Below are positions 35,601 through 48,274 of a DNA stretch of 64,000 bases, piece after piece. Each line of letters opens with the position of its first letter. Positions within the stretch are counted from its first letter, which is position 1. Origin of the DNA: Hirsutella rhossiliensis (Eukaryota > Ascomycota > Sordariomycetes > Hypocreales > Ophiocordycipitaceae); contig NW_025408673.1 in NCBI RefSeq assembly GCF_020360975.1, positions 1,302,001 to 1,366,000 of the forward strand. Reading direction: 5' to 3'. The position numbers and the translations under genes are program-made. The notes beneath the pieces are model-generated. The model ran no database searches and was not told the DNA's origin. It worked only from the letters and a program-made list of their open reading frames with translations.

Positions 35601-35899
35601 TAAAGCGCTTATAAATATCTTAGCTACTATAGTTATCCTTTAATTAAATAGTTAAACGGTGCTTTAATTACTAGTTAGGTTCTAGTATACTTCTTATAAT
35701 AGTTATAGATTTTTATCTTTACTACCTTTTCCTCCTTAGCTCCTTTTTACCTCCTCCTTTTCTTATTAAATTAGCGTTTTTAAGGCTCTTATATAGAGGT
35801 CCTTTTTTACTTTACTAAGTTATAGTAGCTAAATCTCGATCGTATACCTTAGGCCTTTCTTAGGTATCTATAGTTACTTTTCTTTCTCTTCCTAGCTTT

Positions 35900-38800
35900 A
35901 ATCCTTCTAAGGTTCGTTAAGGAGTCGTTACGACTATAGTACTATTTAATCTAAGGCTTCTCTACTTAGTAGGAGTAGTAAATTATTTACTTTATCTATT
36001 ATTTCTTCCTTCCTCCTTTTATCGAGAGTAATCTTATCTTAAAGTAACTAGTTATCCTTAGTAAAGTACTACTAACCTTCCTTATCCTTTTTAAACTTCT
36101 TTAGATACTCTCCTAAGATTATCTTATTAAGTATAATTCTATTTAAAGTCTTAATCCTATACGCCCTAGACTACTCTAAGCGCGATACTACTTAAAAGGG
36201 ACCGTTCTACCTTATTTAATACTTAGCTTACCTCCCTAGATTATTTAATTATCTTACGTTAAATAGTAAGATAAGGTCTCTAGGTTATAGGCTTTCTTTC
36301 CTTATTATATACTTATTAACTTTATCTATCTTTTCTATTAATTAATTCCGATATCTTATTACTCTTTTTTTAGCTTCTTTTATATCTTTCTCTTTCCTTT
36401 TTAAAACTTATACTTATACTTTAAATAATTCTTCTTTTATCTTTACTTTATCTTAGTCGATTAGTCGCTAAGTTAAGTATTTTACCTTAAGAGGTAGTAC
36501 TAGTTCCTATTTATATAGTAGGTAAAAAGCTAATATTTTATAAGACTCTTTAACTATTATTTAGTTTATAAAGATTACTTAGTTAAGGTATTTAATTTAC
36601 TTACCTTTTTTCTCTGCTATTTTTATAAGTACTATTATTAACCTCTAGTACCCTTATTTTACTACCGCGTTTACCTTTAGATTATATACTAAAGTTTAAA
36701 TAACTTTAATGCCTATATCTTTTAAGATATACTTAAAGTCTTTTTTTATTTCGGGCCTTCTATTAATTATAGCGTATAGTATTACGCTATACCTATAAAT
36801 AATAAAGAGTATAAATTTAGTTATAGCTCTTACGGTAATTTCTTTAACTAAGGTTACTTCTACCTATCTAGTAAGGTCGTCTTATACTTTTATAAGGTAT
36901 AAATACCTATAATTAAATAGTATATACTAGCTATTAAAGTAAATCTTACTTATAGGGTAGCTAAGCGCGGTCGCGGTTATAACTTCCTAAGGTCTCTTAG
37001 TTATAAAGTATTAGTATTCTTTATAGGAAGAGATTATACTATAAATCTTATTTTAAAGGCTAGCTTACTAATACCTATTCTTTATAAACGTATATATAAC
37101 TTATTATCCTTTATATCCTATTTATATATAGTACTTTATAATAATCCTTTTTTATTCTTTTAGGTTATCTATAACTAATATAGGTCCCCTTTCTTCCTTT
37201 CTAAGGAGTCGCTAAAGTTTTTAATCTTTAACGTAGAAATTTAAACTTTTTAGATATAGCTTCTTATAGTCTTATTTAAAAAGGCCCTTCGGCCGTTTTA
37301 ACGTTTAAAGGAAGTCTATAATCGTCCTCGATTCCTTTAAGTAGTCTCCTTATAGCTTAGTCTCTTATACTACGTTTAAGTAAAAGTCTATAAATTCTTT
37401 AATATCGCCTTCTACTTCCCTATCTAATATATTAAAAGGTATTTTAGGCTTTCTTAAAAGTCCGTCGGCTATACTATTCTTCTTACCTTTAACGTATTAT
37501 ACTATAAAGTTAAAGAGGAAAATATAGCTTATCTAGCGAGTTACTATAGCTCTAGGGACGTCTTTAAGGGTACCTTTTAGTTAATCGACTAAGACCTATA
37601 TATTAGTTTCTAGGATAAAATATACGCTATATAGGTATATTCTTAGTCTCTTAAGCGTACTTAATATAACCCTATACTCCCTCTTTATTATATTATATTT
37701 AGTTTCTACTAGTAACTACGTTTTACTTTTAAACCTTATAGGGCGCTTCTTTCTATTAACGATTTATATTAAGACTACCCCTTAGCTAAGTAAACTAGCG
37801 TTATATATTAAAATAATATCTCCTCTTTCTAGGCTAACGTTAAGGGATACTAGATAGACTAGATTAATAATAGCTTCCTTAAAGGCAGCTATCCCTTTTA
37901 CTTATTTATCTCGTTATTCTTAATAGACTTCTTTCTTTAATAGGTCTATAAGAGGTTTTACCTAGATAGCGAACTATTTAATTTAAATTTAATAGTATCC
38001 TATAATACTAAGGAAAGCTCTAATATACGTTATACTAAGGTATCTTATCTATTCCTTAATTTTAATAACTTTAGCTTTTATAAGGCACCTTTTATTTATT
38101 CTATAGATATAACTAATAACTTCGGTTACTTACTAGTAGAATTTCTATTTAGCCCCTATAATCGTATAACTAAAGAGTTTAACGTTAACTAGGACTTTAT
38201 TAAGGTTAATAAGGTATTTAAAGATAAATCTCCTTACTTTTAGCGCTATCTCTTTATTATTATACGTTATATCGGGCCCCTTAATACCTATATTATTAAG
38301 GAAATTCCTATCGATATTTAGTATAAGGTCTTATAGGATTCTTTATATTATCCTTATAAATTAGCCGACTAAGTTTATAGCCCTTAAGGAGTATATATAT
38401 ATATAAGAGGCTAATAGGTATCGCGAATATTATTAAGTTATAGCTTTTAATATTAAGAGGGATCTAATTATAGCCTAAAAAAAGGTCTAGGAGGGAAAGG
38501 ATCTTATATATTAAGAAGTAGTCGCTAAACTTATCTATATTCGGCGGTAGGTTTTATATCTCTTATTATAACGGTATTTATACGTATAGCGGAATTAATT
38601 AAGTATAGTCCTTTATCCTTCTTTACTAGTAGAAAAAAAGGGTTCTTATAGGGCCTATGCCTTTCTTTAAGGACTCCTATTTCTAGTTTAATTTTAAGGA
38701 TATCGATAACTTTCTACTCTATCGCTTTTAAGATTAGGATTAAGGCTACTTACTATACCTTATATTCTATTATCTTAATAACCTATAATAGGGCTATAGC

Positions 38801-39900
38801 TAGGTCGAATTTACCTCTTTTTATAAAGTCCTAAGATAACGCTACTTCCTTATTAAATAAAATACTATTAAAGATCTAGATTTCTACCTTTATAAGAAAG
38901 CCCTTAAATTATTCGTAAATTACTTTAAGTCTTTCTTATATTAGCCGCTTTCCTTTTTATATACTTACGAATTTTCCTATTAAGTGTTCTAGGTAGGGTC
39001 TAGGCTATATCTTATCTTTAACGGTATTCTATTTAGTCTTTTTTTAGTTAGGGTCCCCTTTTAGTATCGAGCTGTTTAATAGAGTATTATTAATAAGGTT
39101 AATCTTATTTACTTTTCTTTTAAAGAGAGTATTAACTCTTAGATTATATAATTTAATAGGTCGTTTCCTCCCTATCTTAACTTTAACCTTCTAGATCTTT
39201 TTAAACTTCTTTCTAACTTTAATAATATTTTTCTTAAATTCTCTTATAGCCTTTATAACTATAACTTTAATAATCTCTTTTACTATCTTAGATCTAATAG
39301 CTAGAATCGCCTTATCTCCTTCGTTTATAATTAATTACTATCGTACTAGTACTATTAAGGGCTTATTTACGCTAATATAGGCTAGGTTAAGGACTTAGTT
39401 AGTACCCCCTTTATAACTAAGGATCTTACCTCTTAGTAAGAGAATCTCGGCTATTAAGGTATCTATAAGGGGTTCTCTCTATAATTATTAAGTAGCTCTA
39501 AGGTTATCTTCTTTAACTTCTATTACTAAAGCCTAAAAAAAATTTATTAGGAGCTAGGTAGCTATTTCCTATATAGCTTCCTCGAGCTTTAGTCTTTTAT
39601 ATACGTTTTTATTAACTATTAAGGTCGTAACCTAAAAGGATTTTACTATATTGACCTTATCTAAAAGCTCTTATTTAATAGCTCCTACCGCTAGCGTAAC
39701 TACCTAGATAGTACCGATCTAATATTTAACCTATATATTGCTATTCCTTAGGGAATAATTAAATAATATATACGCGGCTCTAATAAATAGTATGCCTAGG
39801 ATAAAAGGGACTAAGACTCTATCTAGTATAATATAAAGATAGATTAGTATCTAAGCCGTGCCTAGATAGAAATTAGTCTCTACCTCCCTAACTATATTTA
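35900..39900 (-). pseudogene. Gypsy B pol: RT, RNase H, integrase
   Basis: Minus-strand frame with TAA/TAG stops. RT ends with LNNIGIKGPDITYNNKE near 38,330-38,240 (catalytic LDD read as LNN). The RT-RNase H connection reads ALLSIIGYY then IKQFAI and LIDLLKKEV near 38,000. RNase H has KYNIIKREYRVILSTLKRL near 37,680, FILETNIQVLVDQL near 37,600, and IADGLLRKP near 37,470. Integrase shows VQDDLTR-VEVTLV near 36,890 and a block ending LVYNLKVNAVVK near 36,660 (HPQANGxxE equivalent). This lineage differs from gypsy A and D. Protease not located; upper limit estimated. Confidence 0.78.
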
Positions 39901-40399
39901 TAGGGGACTTAGTATACGCCGTTATTAATACTCTTATTAATAGGATTTTAAGCCTATATACGTTTATATATCTTTTAGTAATAAGGTTTCTTTTAGACCT
40001 AGTATTAATTAGGGCGCTTAGAACTTTAGCTTTTTAGCTACCGAGCTATACTTAAATATAAGGTAGGTCTTATATATACTTAAGCGAGCGGAAAGGTATA
40101 AGGACTATATTTATATATATTATAGGAATCGCTATAAGGTCCTTTAGAGTTATCTCTTAGTATCTTATTAAGAGTACTACTTCCTATATAATAAATTCGT
40201 CTTTCTTTAATTATATTACTTTTAGAGTTTATTAATTAAATAGTCTTTAAGCTAGTTATATTACGCTAATTATATTAGTTATAAAACTAACTTCCTTTAG
40301 TACTTATTAAACTTTAAGGCACTTATAATCTAATTCTTTATAAGTAAGGTAAGTAAGCTTAATTAGTTTAACTTAGTATTCTTTATCTTATTCTTCGAC

Positions 40400-42950
40400 T
40401 TATACTAAAGCTACCGCGAGTTTTCTTTATAGATATTTAAGGAGGAGTATACTACTCTTTATATTATCTTTAGCTACTTTTATAACTATTATTATAGCTT
40501 TATAAGGTCTTATATTACTCTTTACTTTCTTTAGGGTCTAGAATTTAATACTTTCTATACCTTAGGCTATATCTATATATCTTATACTAAGTCTCTCGCT
40601 TAGTTAGGGAATAAAGTTAATTAAGTAATTTAAAGGGATTAGGATTCTTTTATATATAATTTCTCTAACAATTCTATTTATAAGTCTATCGAACTTCTTA
40701 TCTAGATCTACTTTATATTTATAGTATATAAGGATAATCTTTAGGCTAGTTTTTACTACTCTCGTTATCTCGATTTCCTCTATATCCTCTTTAACTCTTT
40801 ATCTTTTCCCTTTATAGGCATTAATCCCTATTATAGTTATATAAATTATCTAATTATATATATCGCTTTATTATATATTATCTATAATTATAATAACTAA
40901 TATCCTTCGTACTTTTTCTCTTATATTACTTACTTTTAGATTCCTTAGCTTCTACTTATATAGGCTTTTATATCTCTAGAACTAGTCTAGGAAACCGGAT
41001 TCTCTTTTATTAGTAGCCTAATTTAAGTAAGATAGTATAACTATAGCTTTAACCTATTTTATAAGTAGTAATATAAAGGAGTCTAGCTATATATCTACCT
41101 AGTATATAATAAGCCTTTAAATATATATACCTATTTAAGAAAACTTATTAGTTAGTATTAAGGGGATTATTATCGCGAAGACTATTGCGCTATATAGGCA
41201 AAAGTAGAACGCGCTCCGATAGGTGCGCTGCAATTAATATATATAACTAATAACCGCGTCTTCCGATAATTATACTTTTATTATCTTTTCTTCTAAGGTA
41301 AAGAGTCTTATTTACTACTTTATATATTATAAATCGAATCTTATAGTCTTAAGAGTATACCTTATACATATTAAGGTAGTATCCTTCTTTACTATAATAA
41401 AAGTATTTCCTAGGCTAGTTAAAAGTATTAATATAAAACTATATATATTAATTAGATAGGTAGTAAAATCTAATAGTATTTACGCTACCTCTTTATATAT
41501 AACTTAAAGAGTAGCCCCTACTACTAATATATCTTTATTCCCTATTAAGCTAGTTAAATATCTACTCTTACTAGCGAGTAAGGTTAATCTTTATATCTTT
41601 AAAGGCTTTTATTAGGTCTAAGATCTCTTTTATAGGATATCTAGGTTTCTTCTATATTTTCTTTAATTCTTTAAGAAGTTTTTCTTCGCCCTTATTAGAT
41701 TCGGCTTCCTCTATTACTTCGTTAATTTCCCTAAAGAGCTAGTCTTTCTTTAGGTTCTTAAGCTTTTAATTATAGACTTTAGATACTATATCTCGTCGCT
41801 TAACGTCCTAGTAAGGTACTAAGTAGTTATTAATTATATAGATAAGGCTTTTATATAGGAGTTTTAAGATAACTTTAGATATCTTTTAGTTTCTCTCTAT
41901 AACGTTAATAATAAGCTCCTTTAGTATTATATAGTAAATAAAGTATAACTAGACTATAGATTCTTCCTAGCTATTAAGTTATACCTTATACTATAGGTAT
42001 AAGTAGAGACTAAGCTATTATATAACTTCTATAATAGTCTTAGGCTTTTTAGTATTATAATAGTTTAAGCGGTCGTTAGTAGTTTTTAGTTATTTAATAT
42101 TATATATATAGTAGTATTAAAGGAGTCTCTTTTTTACTTCTTCTTAAGTAAGTCTATCTATAAGAATTTTAATAGTAGGGGCTTATATAAAGGAGATATA
42201 GACTTTAAGCTAGTTTATTTTATCCTTATCGTAGATATAGTTAACGTATATCTCCCGTTTAAACTTCTTAAGGAATTTAGTTATATTTTTACTATTAAAT
42301 TTACTAATAAGTAAGAGTTAAGGTTAGCGGAGTCTTCTTATAAGGTTATCTTAGCTTCTAGTAAGTATATCTCTAAGTTTATTAGCAATCTTATTAATAT
42401 CTACCTTAATTTTCTTTATATCGCTAGTAGTAGGATTAAATAATCCCTCTTAATAGCTAGCGTTTCTAGATATAGTATACCTATAGATTATAAGGTTATA
42501 AAATTTAAAGTTAGAGTTTTTAGAGTTAAAGGATATCTTATTATAACTATCTTATTACTTACTTTCTTATTTATTAGTAAGAGGTAAGCGTTCTCTATAA
42601 GCTACTATATAGAGGAGAGCTAAGGTTAAGGTTATTAAGGTATCCCTTATTAGTACTTATATTAGTATTATTAGTATATATATAAGTAAGAGGTCTTAGT
42701 AAGGTTCTAAAATAGTTTAGATTACGCTATTATTATTATTTATATCTTTTAAAGTATTATATAAGGATCGTAGTTTTTTAACTAAGTCGCTAGTATTAAG
42801 GGTTATAGGGCCGATAATAGGAGCTTAGGGTTTTTTAATATTAGCTTATTACTTTTCCTTTACTACTAGTAAAGGCATTATCTAATTATTTATTTCCCGG
42901 TAAGTCTATCGCCTTATTAGGTCCCTAACTTTATCTATTAAGGTAGTTAC
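40400..42950 (-). pseudogene. Gypsy B gag region
   Basis: Assigned by position between the 5' LTR and pol on the minus strand. It is RIPed and its frames hold only TAA/TAG stops where followed, but I did not resolve capsid or zinc-knuckle motifs. Limits are estimates. Confidence 0.4.
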
Positions 42951-43085
42951 TACTTTAATTATTAAATCCCTAGATTTTATTTTTTCTAAATAATACTATT
43001 ATCCTTTAGATATTCTTAGGTTTATAAAGCTACTTATCGCTATATAAATAGAACGAAATAACGAGTTTACGCCCTAAAGACTAGT

Positions 43086-43469
43086 TTTAATAGGGATAAG
43101 GGTATATACCTAAAGTATACGTAGTACGTAGCTAAGGATTAATAGAGTAATTAACTATATAATTATCTAATTATCGGTCCTATATATAGCTCTAAGGGCC
43201 TTAGGTTATAAATATAAGTCTTAGAGATTTTCTTTACTTTATACCTCTTTATCTTTACTAAAGTCGCGTAACTAGCGGCATCTACTTTAAAAGGGAAAAA
43301 ACAAAAATTTAAATTAACTATAATTAAGTAAGATACCTAATTAGATAATCGAGGTCTTTATAACGCCTTTAAGTATATTTAAAAGTAAGTTAGAAAAGGG
43401 GGGGGGGTGCTAGGGGTCTTATCCCTTTAACGGGCTAATATCTATAAGGGTACGATCTTACCCGTTAAA
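43086..43469 (-). repeat. Gypsy B 5' LTR
   Basis: 384 bp partner of 30,792-31,168. Keeps slightly more unmutated sites (e.g. CCCGTTAAA at its end, where the partner has CCTATTAAA) and has a poly-G run near 43,400-43,408 that the other copies lack in that length. LINE copy 3 coding sequence resumes directly at 43,470. Confidence 0.88.
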
Positions 43470-44530
43470 ATATATAGAGTAGGCGGCTAAGTTCGCGGTT
43501 ACTTTTAAACTATCGAAGAGCGAGTTAATATACTTTATATAAAGAAGATAAGCGATAATAACGCTAGTTAGCCTTAAGACTAACGTAGTAATACCGGTCT
43601 AAGAGGCCCGCTTTTTAAGGGTTTAGGTATACTAGAAACTATACTAAAAGGTATACCTAAAATAGCTCTAGGCAAAGATAAAGCGCTAGACTATAGCCTT
43701 AACTAGGCTTATATTATCTATATAGGGCTATACCTTACTACGCGCTAGGGAAGTCTATAGTAAGGTAATCTAGTCCTTAATCTCCTACGCTATAGTTATA
43801 TTCTATAAGATAACGCCTATAAGGGGGAAACTATATAAGATCGCGCGGGACTTAGTATAGGACTAGTTAGCCTACCTTTAGGTAGTAACGGGCGCCTACC
43901 GCGCGACCTTAGTCTACTAAGTAAAAGCGGAGGTATAGGTACCCTTAATCGACCTTTACTTAAACTAAAGAATAACGGATACCCTTTAAAGGTTAAAGGA
44001 TTTAGGGCTTCTAAGCTAAATTTAATATGTATTTAACGCGGTCGCGGGTATACTTAAGAGGAGGCGACGCTAGAGAGTAAGCGGGCCCCTAGCGGCGCTA
44101 CTACTTAGTAGGCCCCCCCTCGCGGAGGAGATAAGGGGGGTCTAGAGCTAAATAAGATTAAACGACCTCTTAGATAAAGCTAGGTCGCTCGAAAGGCTAA
44201 ATAAGGAATAGGCCGCTTAATAAAACGCTAAGAAAGACGCGATTTAATAATACCGGACTACTCTTTACCCCGCCGACCTCCCGCTATAGTTTAATAAGGC
44301 AATAACGCTAGACCGTTATAAGGGCCTTCCTAAGTATATTAGTATAGTAATTACTTAGATATATATAAGAAAGATCGGGCTTAATAACTTCCTCTTTAAC
44401 TAATAGGTCCTTAGCGTAGTCTCGCTAATATATACCTATAAATAAAAATAGGATACTATTTACTATATAATAATCGACTATCTATTAATAAAGGAGGTAA
44501 GAGAGTCCCTCTTAATATAGGCCTAGGATA
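43470..44530 (+). pseudogene. LINE copy 3 ORF2: distal RT and C-terminal region
   Basis: Continuation of the frame broken at 30,791. Near 43,880-43,970 it reads TGAYRATLVY then VQVPLIDLYLN, the GAYRAT...VPPLDLYL block of fungal LINE ORF2 proteins. A C-terminal segment with a degraded Cys/His cluster (TIYYIIIDYLLIKEVRESLL) lies near 44,455-44,515. The frame is cut at the GGATA target duplication (44,526-44,530) of solo LTR C1. Confidence 0.75.
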
Positions 44531-45098
44531 TCTAAAGGTATATAAGCAAAAGCGGAATTTTAGGAAATTAAGGAATCACGTAAAACTACGTGATAGAGGG
44601 GAAGAAGGAGTATAAGGTAGGATTTTTAACGGAATTTATTAGTAGTATATTAGTGTATAGAAGAGGTGTTAAAGTTAATGATCCTCTATCTATCTACTAG
44701 CGGACATGCTGTCTTATATAGACAATTGTAGCTAAACGGAAGAACCTTTCGGGACTAGATTTAGGCTGCCGTATAGCCCTAAGACTAGGGAATTCCGTGA
44801 TATCTTAAGTGAATCTGGAAGTGTCTTGATTCTACTAATATTCGTGTTTAGAGGAGGTTGGTCGTGCCGGTGTTCTTAAGAGGTCTTAGCTAGCATTCTA
44901 AGCTAGCTCTGTTCCTTCGATTCCCGATTATACGATAACCGGCAACCCGTTTAATGTATAATAATATGCAAAATAACGAGCGATTCCTGCTCTATAGGAT
45001 GGGATTTTGTCTATAATTAATATAATACTTATTGGCTTATATAATCGGGAGAGTATATTATAGCTGCTTTATTTATAGTAGGAACACCGTTCCTTATA
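44531..45098 (+). repeat. Solo LTR C1 (568 bp)
   Basis: First of three copies of a 568-bp repeat, flanked by GGATA at 44,526-44,530 and 45,099-45,103. Starts TCTAAAGGTATATAAGC, ends with the short palindrome GGAACACCGTTCC then TTATA. Contains an ACGTAAAACTACGTGAT inverted motif. It keeps many CpA/TpG sites (ACATGCTGTC, GCAAAATAACG), unlike the LINE around it. Equal length and separate duplications identify it as a solo LTR left by recombination. No internal region of this family is seen in the window. Confidence 0.85.
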
Positions 45099-45267
45099 GG
45101 ATATAAGTAACGTAAGAGCAGGCCTTTAAGGGAAAAAGATAGCGGCGCTGCTAGCGTAATAGTTCCTCTACTTAGGTAGGCTTTACTAGTTCGACCTAGC
45201 CTAGAGGCTATATATAGATATACTAAAGAATAAGGCTAGGGTCGCGCTAGGGATAGAGCGGCCTTAA
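45099..45267 (+). pseudogene. LINE copy 3 ORF2, last segment
   Basis: After one GGATA copy is removed the frame continues as DISNVRAGL, KKIAALLA, FLYLGRLYQFDLAQRL, matching the usual C-terminal ending of fungal LINE ORF2 proteins. It stops at TAA near 45,265, which may itself be RIP-made. Confirms that C1 is an insertion in the LINE. Confidence 0.7.
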
Positions 45268-45299
45268 ACTAAGACTACCCTAGCTAACTACCTCCCTTA

Positions 45300-46950
45300 T
45301 TAGGGCGATCTAAGAAAGGGAGAGGACTTACGATAATAGGTCTATAGTATTAACTAAATCGGACCTAGATTAAGCGTAAACCTCGCCGCTTAAACTATAA
45401 ACCGAATAAAACTAATATAACTTAACCGAGCTAGCCTTAATAGCTAAAGAACGTAACCTATTACTAAAAGACTATAACCGAATAAGACCTAACCTAAAAC
45501 TAAACTAAGATAAAGCCGATAACGAGCCCTTAAACTATAACCTTAGCTTAACTTATTAGTAGTAACGTCCGCCTTAGTATTATAGCGGGAGTAATAAGAC
45601 CCCCCTAAGGTAGTATATAGGGTATAGGAGGGAGTAACCTAAGACTTATAAGGAGTATAGGGACTACTACCGCTATAAGAAGCTTAACGACGACCGGCTA
45701 AGCTTAACCCTAAACCTAAACTAAAACTAATTTAGATAGCTAGCTTACGAGATAAAGTAACGACTAAGGTCTATACTAAGGTAAGACCTATACTAGCGGC
45801 GGCGTAGAGGCGTCCGCTATAACCTATACTATAACTATAGATCTAATCGAGGTTAAGACTAGCGACGATCTTAGCTAAGACCGAACCGTAATAACTATAA
45901 AGACGCTACTAAGCGAAGTCGGGAGCGTTAGTAGGGTCGGTAGGCGACGTAAGATAGGAACGCTTTAGGGCGGGCTCGGCGCTAGGAGAACCGCTAGGCT
46001 ATAACTTAGCGTTAAAGCTAATAAAGGGTAATATAGTAAGCTCCCGCGTTAGCTTTAAGATAACTATAGGTATAGTAACGGTAGTAGACTCCTTAGCTTT
46101 AGCCTTAAATAGACCTTTAGACGTAATAGCCGCTTTACCCTTACCTTTACCCTTACCCTTCCCTTTATTAAAAGGGGCTAGGGCTAGACCGGGCCTAGTA
46201 AGGTTAAAACTACTACCCTTACTATTATAGTCGTTACTAGCGATAAGATAGAAATAGTTAGCGAGATTATTAACTACTATAAGAGTCTTTTAAGTAACTA
46301 AGAGTAACTTAGGCCCGACCTAAGCTAGGGTCTTAATAATATCGCTAAACTTACTTAAGTACTTCTTTAAGGACTTATATATATAGCGGGTATTATCTAT
46401 AAAATAGGTAAAAGTAAAGGTAAGCGTCTTAATATTTTCGGCGACTATAGCTAGACTAAGAGCGGACTTACCTAACGCGCCCTTACCCTTAATAGCGGGG
46501 GCCTTTTAACTAATATATATATAAGTTTCTAAAGTAGTATAGTAAAGGCGCTCTTATACTAAGCCCTTAATAAGGGAGGGGCTATCGACCTTAGACTAAG
46601 CCTAGTAGAGGGTATAAGCGGCCTCCTTACCCTTAAAGGTAATTTAAAACTTAGATTAGTACTAAACTTAAACCGTACTATAGTAGGGAGAGGTTACTTA
46701 CCTAGTAATAGGACTAGTTAGAGTTAGCGTAAGCGATATATACTTTAGCCTTTATAGCTAGTAAAGTTAGCGAAAAGTACTAAAGGTAGGACTAACCTAA
46801 GATAAGACTAGGACTAATACTTATAAGACTAGTTCTAATAGCCGGCGAAGGACTTATAGGTAAGCTCGCTAATAAGGCGCCCGATATATATAAAATAAGG
46901 GATAGAGCGTTCCGATCCCGCTATAGTAGCGACTTTCTTATAAGGAAGGG
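45300..46950 (-). pseudogene. Gag/ORF1-like ORF on the minus strand
   Basis: Minus-strand frame followed from about 46,950 to 45,890 with only Gln-type stops. Readable blocks: ITFKGKEAAYTL, PSLIKGLVQERLYYTTLETY, KGKGALGKSALSLAIVAEN, ARKSLKKYLSKFSDIIKTLA-like, then a basic run NKGKGKGKGKGKAA at about 46,170 and a low-complexity tail. Composition (basic, helical, then Lys/Gly-rich) suggests a gag-like nucleic-acid-binding protein. It opposes LINE copy 3 and lies between that LINE's ORF2 and its apparent 3' tail, so it marks a second, inverted element. Confidence 0.5.
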
Positions 46951-47706
46951 GCCTTAAAGGAGGCGAGCCGCTACTACCTAAGTCGGCTTCTTAGTTAGAT
47001 ATAGCAACGCGATAATAGCGAACGAACTAAAAGCGGTGCTAGGGAGAACTAAGGATATAGAAATAATATAGGTAAGGAACTAAGGCCTATAAAAGAGATA
47101 ATAAATAAAGAGGTAGGAGGAGATAGGAACGAAACTATAGGGGGAGGGCAGGTATATATATACGCGAGCTAGGCGCGCGTAATTAGTAACTATATAACCG
47201 ATAGTAAATATAGGCCGCCGCGCCCTTAGTCGGGAAGTCGCGTAGCTAGACGGGAATAGATTTTCGATTAGCGGGGCCGGCCGACCGAATTTCGATTAGC
47301 CGGCCCTACCTAGGGGCGATCTATACCTACGCCCGGCCCGGCAACTAGATATTACCTACCCTACTAACTAATAGACCGATAATCTAACGCGGCCGCCGCC
47401 GCGGCTACGCGGTAGTTACGCGGGAGCTATAGAGAAGAGAGGCGCCTATAAGCTAAGCCCTTAGAGAGAGACTACTACCTATAACCCTAGGCCTAGGCTA
47501 GCGAGCCCGGGCCGCGGCCGCTTAGGATAGTAGCGGCTACGGCCTAAGAGGGCCTATACCGAAATATAAATACGTAGGAGAAGCCCGCGGTAGCCGGCGT
47601 AAATTTCCTATATACTACTACTACGACCTCGTTTAAGGTAGACCTATACTAAAAGAAGGGAGGGTTTTCCTTTATGCACTTTAGTTTTTCCCTCCTATTT
47701 AACGTC
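46951..47706 (-). other. GC-rich upstream region of the minus-strand element
   Basis: CpG-rich, CpA-poor sequence (47,160-47,560 with GGCCGGCC, CGCGGCCGCC). The last 115 bp before 47,706 match 17,165-17,290 in reverse orientation. No ORF convincingly read. It may be a 5' untranslated or promoter region of the minus-strand element. The match ends at 47,706, where solo LTR C2 has landed, and resumes at 48,275. Confidence 0.45.
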
Positions 47707-48274
47707 TATAAGGAACGGTGTTCCTACTATAAATAAAGCAGCTATAATATACTCTCCCGATTATATAAGCTAATAAGTAGTATATTAATTATAGATAAAA
47801 TCTCATCCTATAGAGCAGGAATCGCTCGTTATTTTGCATGTTATTATGCATTAAACGGGTTGCCGGTTATCGTACAATCGAGAATCGAAGGAACAGAGCT
47901 AGCTTAGAATGCTAGCTAAGACCTCTTAAGAACACCGGCACGACTAACCTCCTCTAAACACGAATATTAGTAGAACCAAGACACTTCTAGATTTACTTAA
48001 GATATCACGGAATTCCCTAGTCTTAGGGCTATACGGCAGCCTAAATTTAGTCCCGAAAGGTTCTTCCGTTTAGCTATAATTGTCTATATAAGATAGTATG
48101 TCCGCTAGTAGATAGATAGAGTATTATTAACTTTAACACCTCTTCTACACACTAATACACTACTAATAAATTCCGTTGAAAATCCTACCTTATACTCCTT
48201 CTTCCCCTCTATCACGTAGTCTTACGTGATTCCTTGATTTCCTAAAATTCCGCTTTTGCTTATATACCTTAAGA
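47707..48274 (-). repeat. Solo LTR C2 (568 bp)
   Basis: Second copy of the C family, inverted relative to C1 and C3. Flanked on the plus strand by ACGTC (47,702-47,706) and ATGTC (48,275-48,279), one transition apart. The related sequence at 17,158 shows the empty site CTTCGACGTT, proving the insertion. It keeps many CpA/TpG sites and is the least mutated copy together with C1. Confidence 0.85.

Larger units (their letters stand above)
30792..43469 (-). mobile_element. Gypsy B: 12.7-kb Ty3/gypsy element inside the RT of LINE copy 3
   Basis: LTRs of 377 bp (30,792-31,168) and 384 bp (43,086-43,469) share the termini TTTAATAGG...CCTATTAAA. A minus-strand AAGGAGGAG polypurine tract next to the left LTR sets orientation. 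The flanks resemble a 5-bp duplication (GTATA/ATATA) but not perfectly. The minus strand carries gag and a pol with RT, RNase H and integrase. Between pol and the 3' LTR lies a further 4.5 kb with two divergent ORFs. The internal length of 11.9 kb is large for a fungal gypsy. Confidence 0.82.
27106..45330 (+). mobile_element. LINE copy 3 (Tad-like), split by gypsy B and a solo LTR
   Basis: Non-LTR retrotransposon of a different family from copies 1 and 2. ORF1, endonuclease and RT up to the catalytic box lie at 27,106-30,791. The rest of RT and the C-terminal region resume at 43,470-44,530, and the last part of ORF2 at 45,099-45,267. The inserted block as a whole (27,106-48,328) carries a 13-bp duplication, TATAATAATTTAG, at 27,093-27,105 and 48,329-48,341, and ends AATCTTAATAATAA, as expected for target-primed insertion with a simple-repeat tail. 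The 45.3-48.3 kb part is problematic because it contains a minus-strand ORF, so the true LINE 3' end is uncertain. Confidence 0.72.

Noticed and set aside
31169..35700. Starship or Crypton captain gene as cargo explanation
   Set aside because: I looked for tyrosine-recombinase or DUF3435-like motifs in the two unknown ORFs and saw none convincing; left as unidentified.
44531..48274. A 3.7-kb DNA transposon with 568-bp terminal inverted repeats
   Set aside because: Each repeat has its own different 5-bp duplication, C1 splits a LINE frame, C2 has an empty-site relative at 17.16 kb, and a third lone copy exists at 52,741. They are independent insertions.
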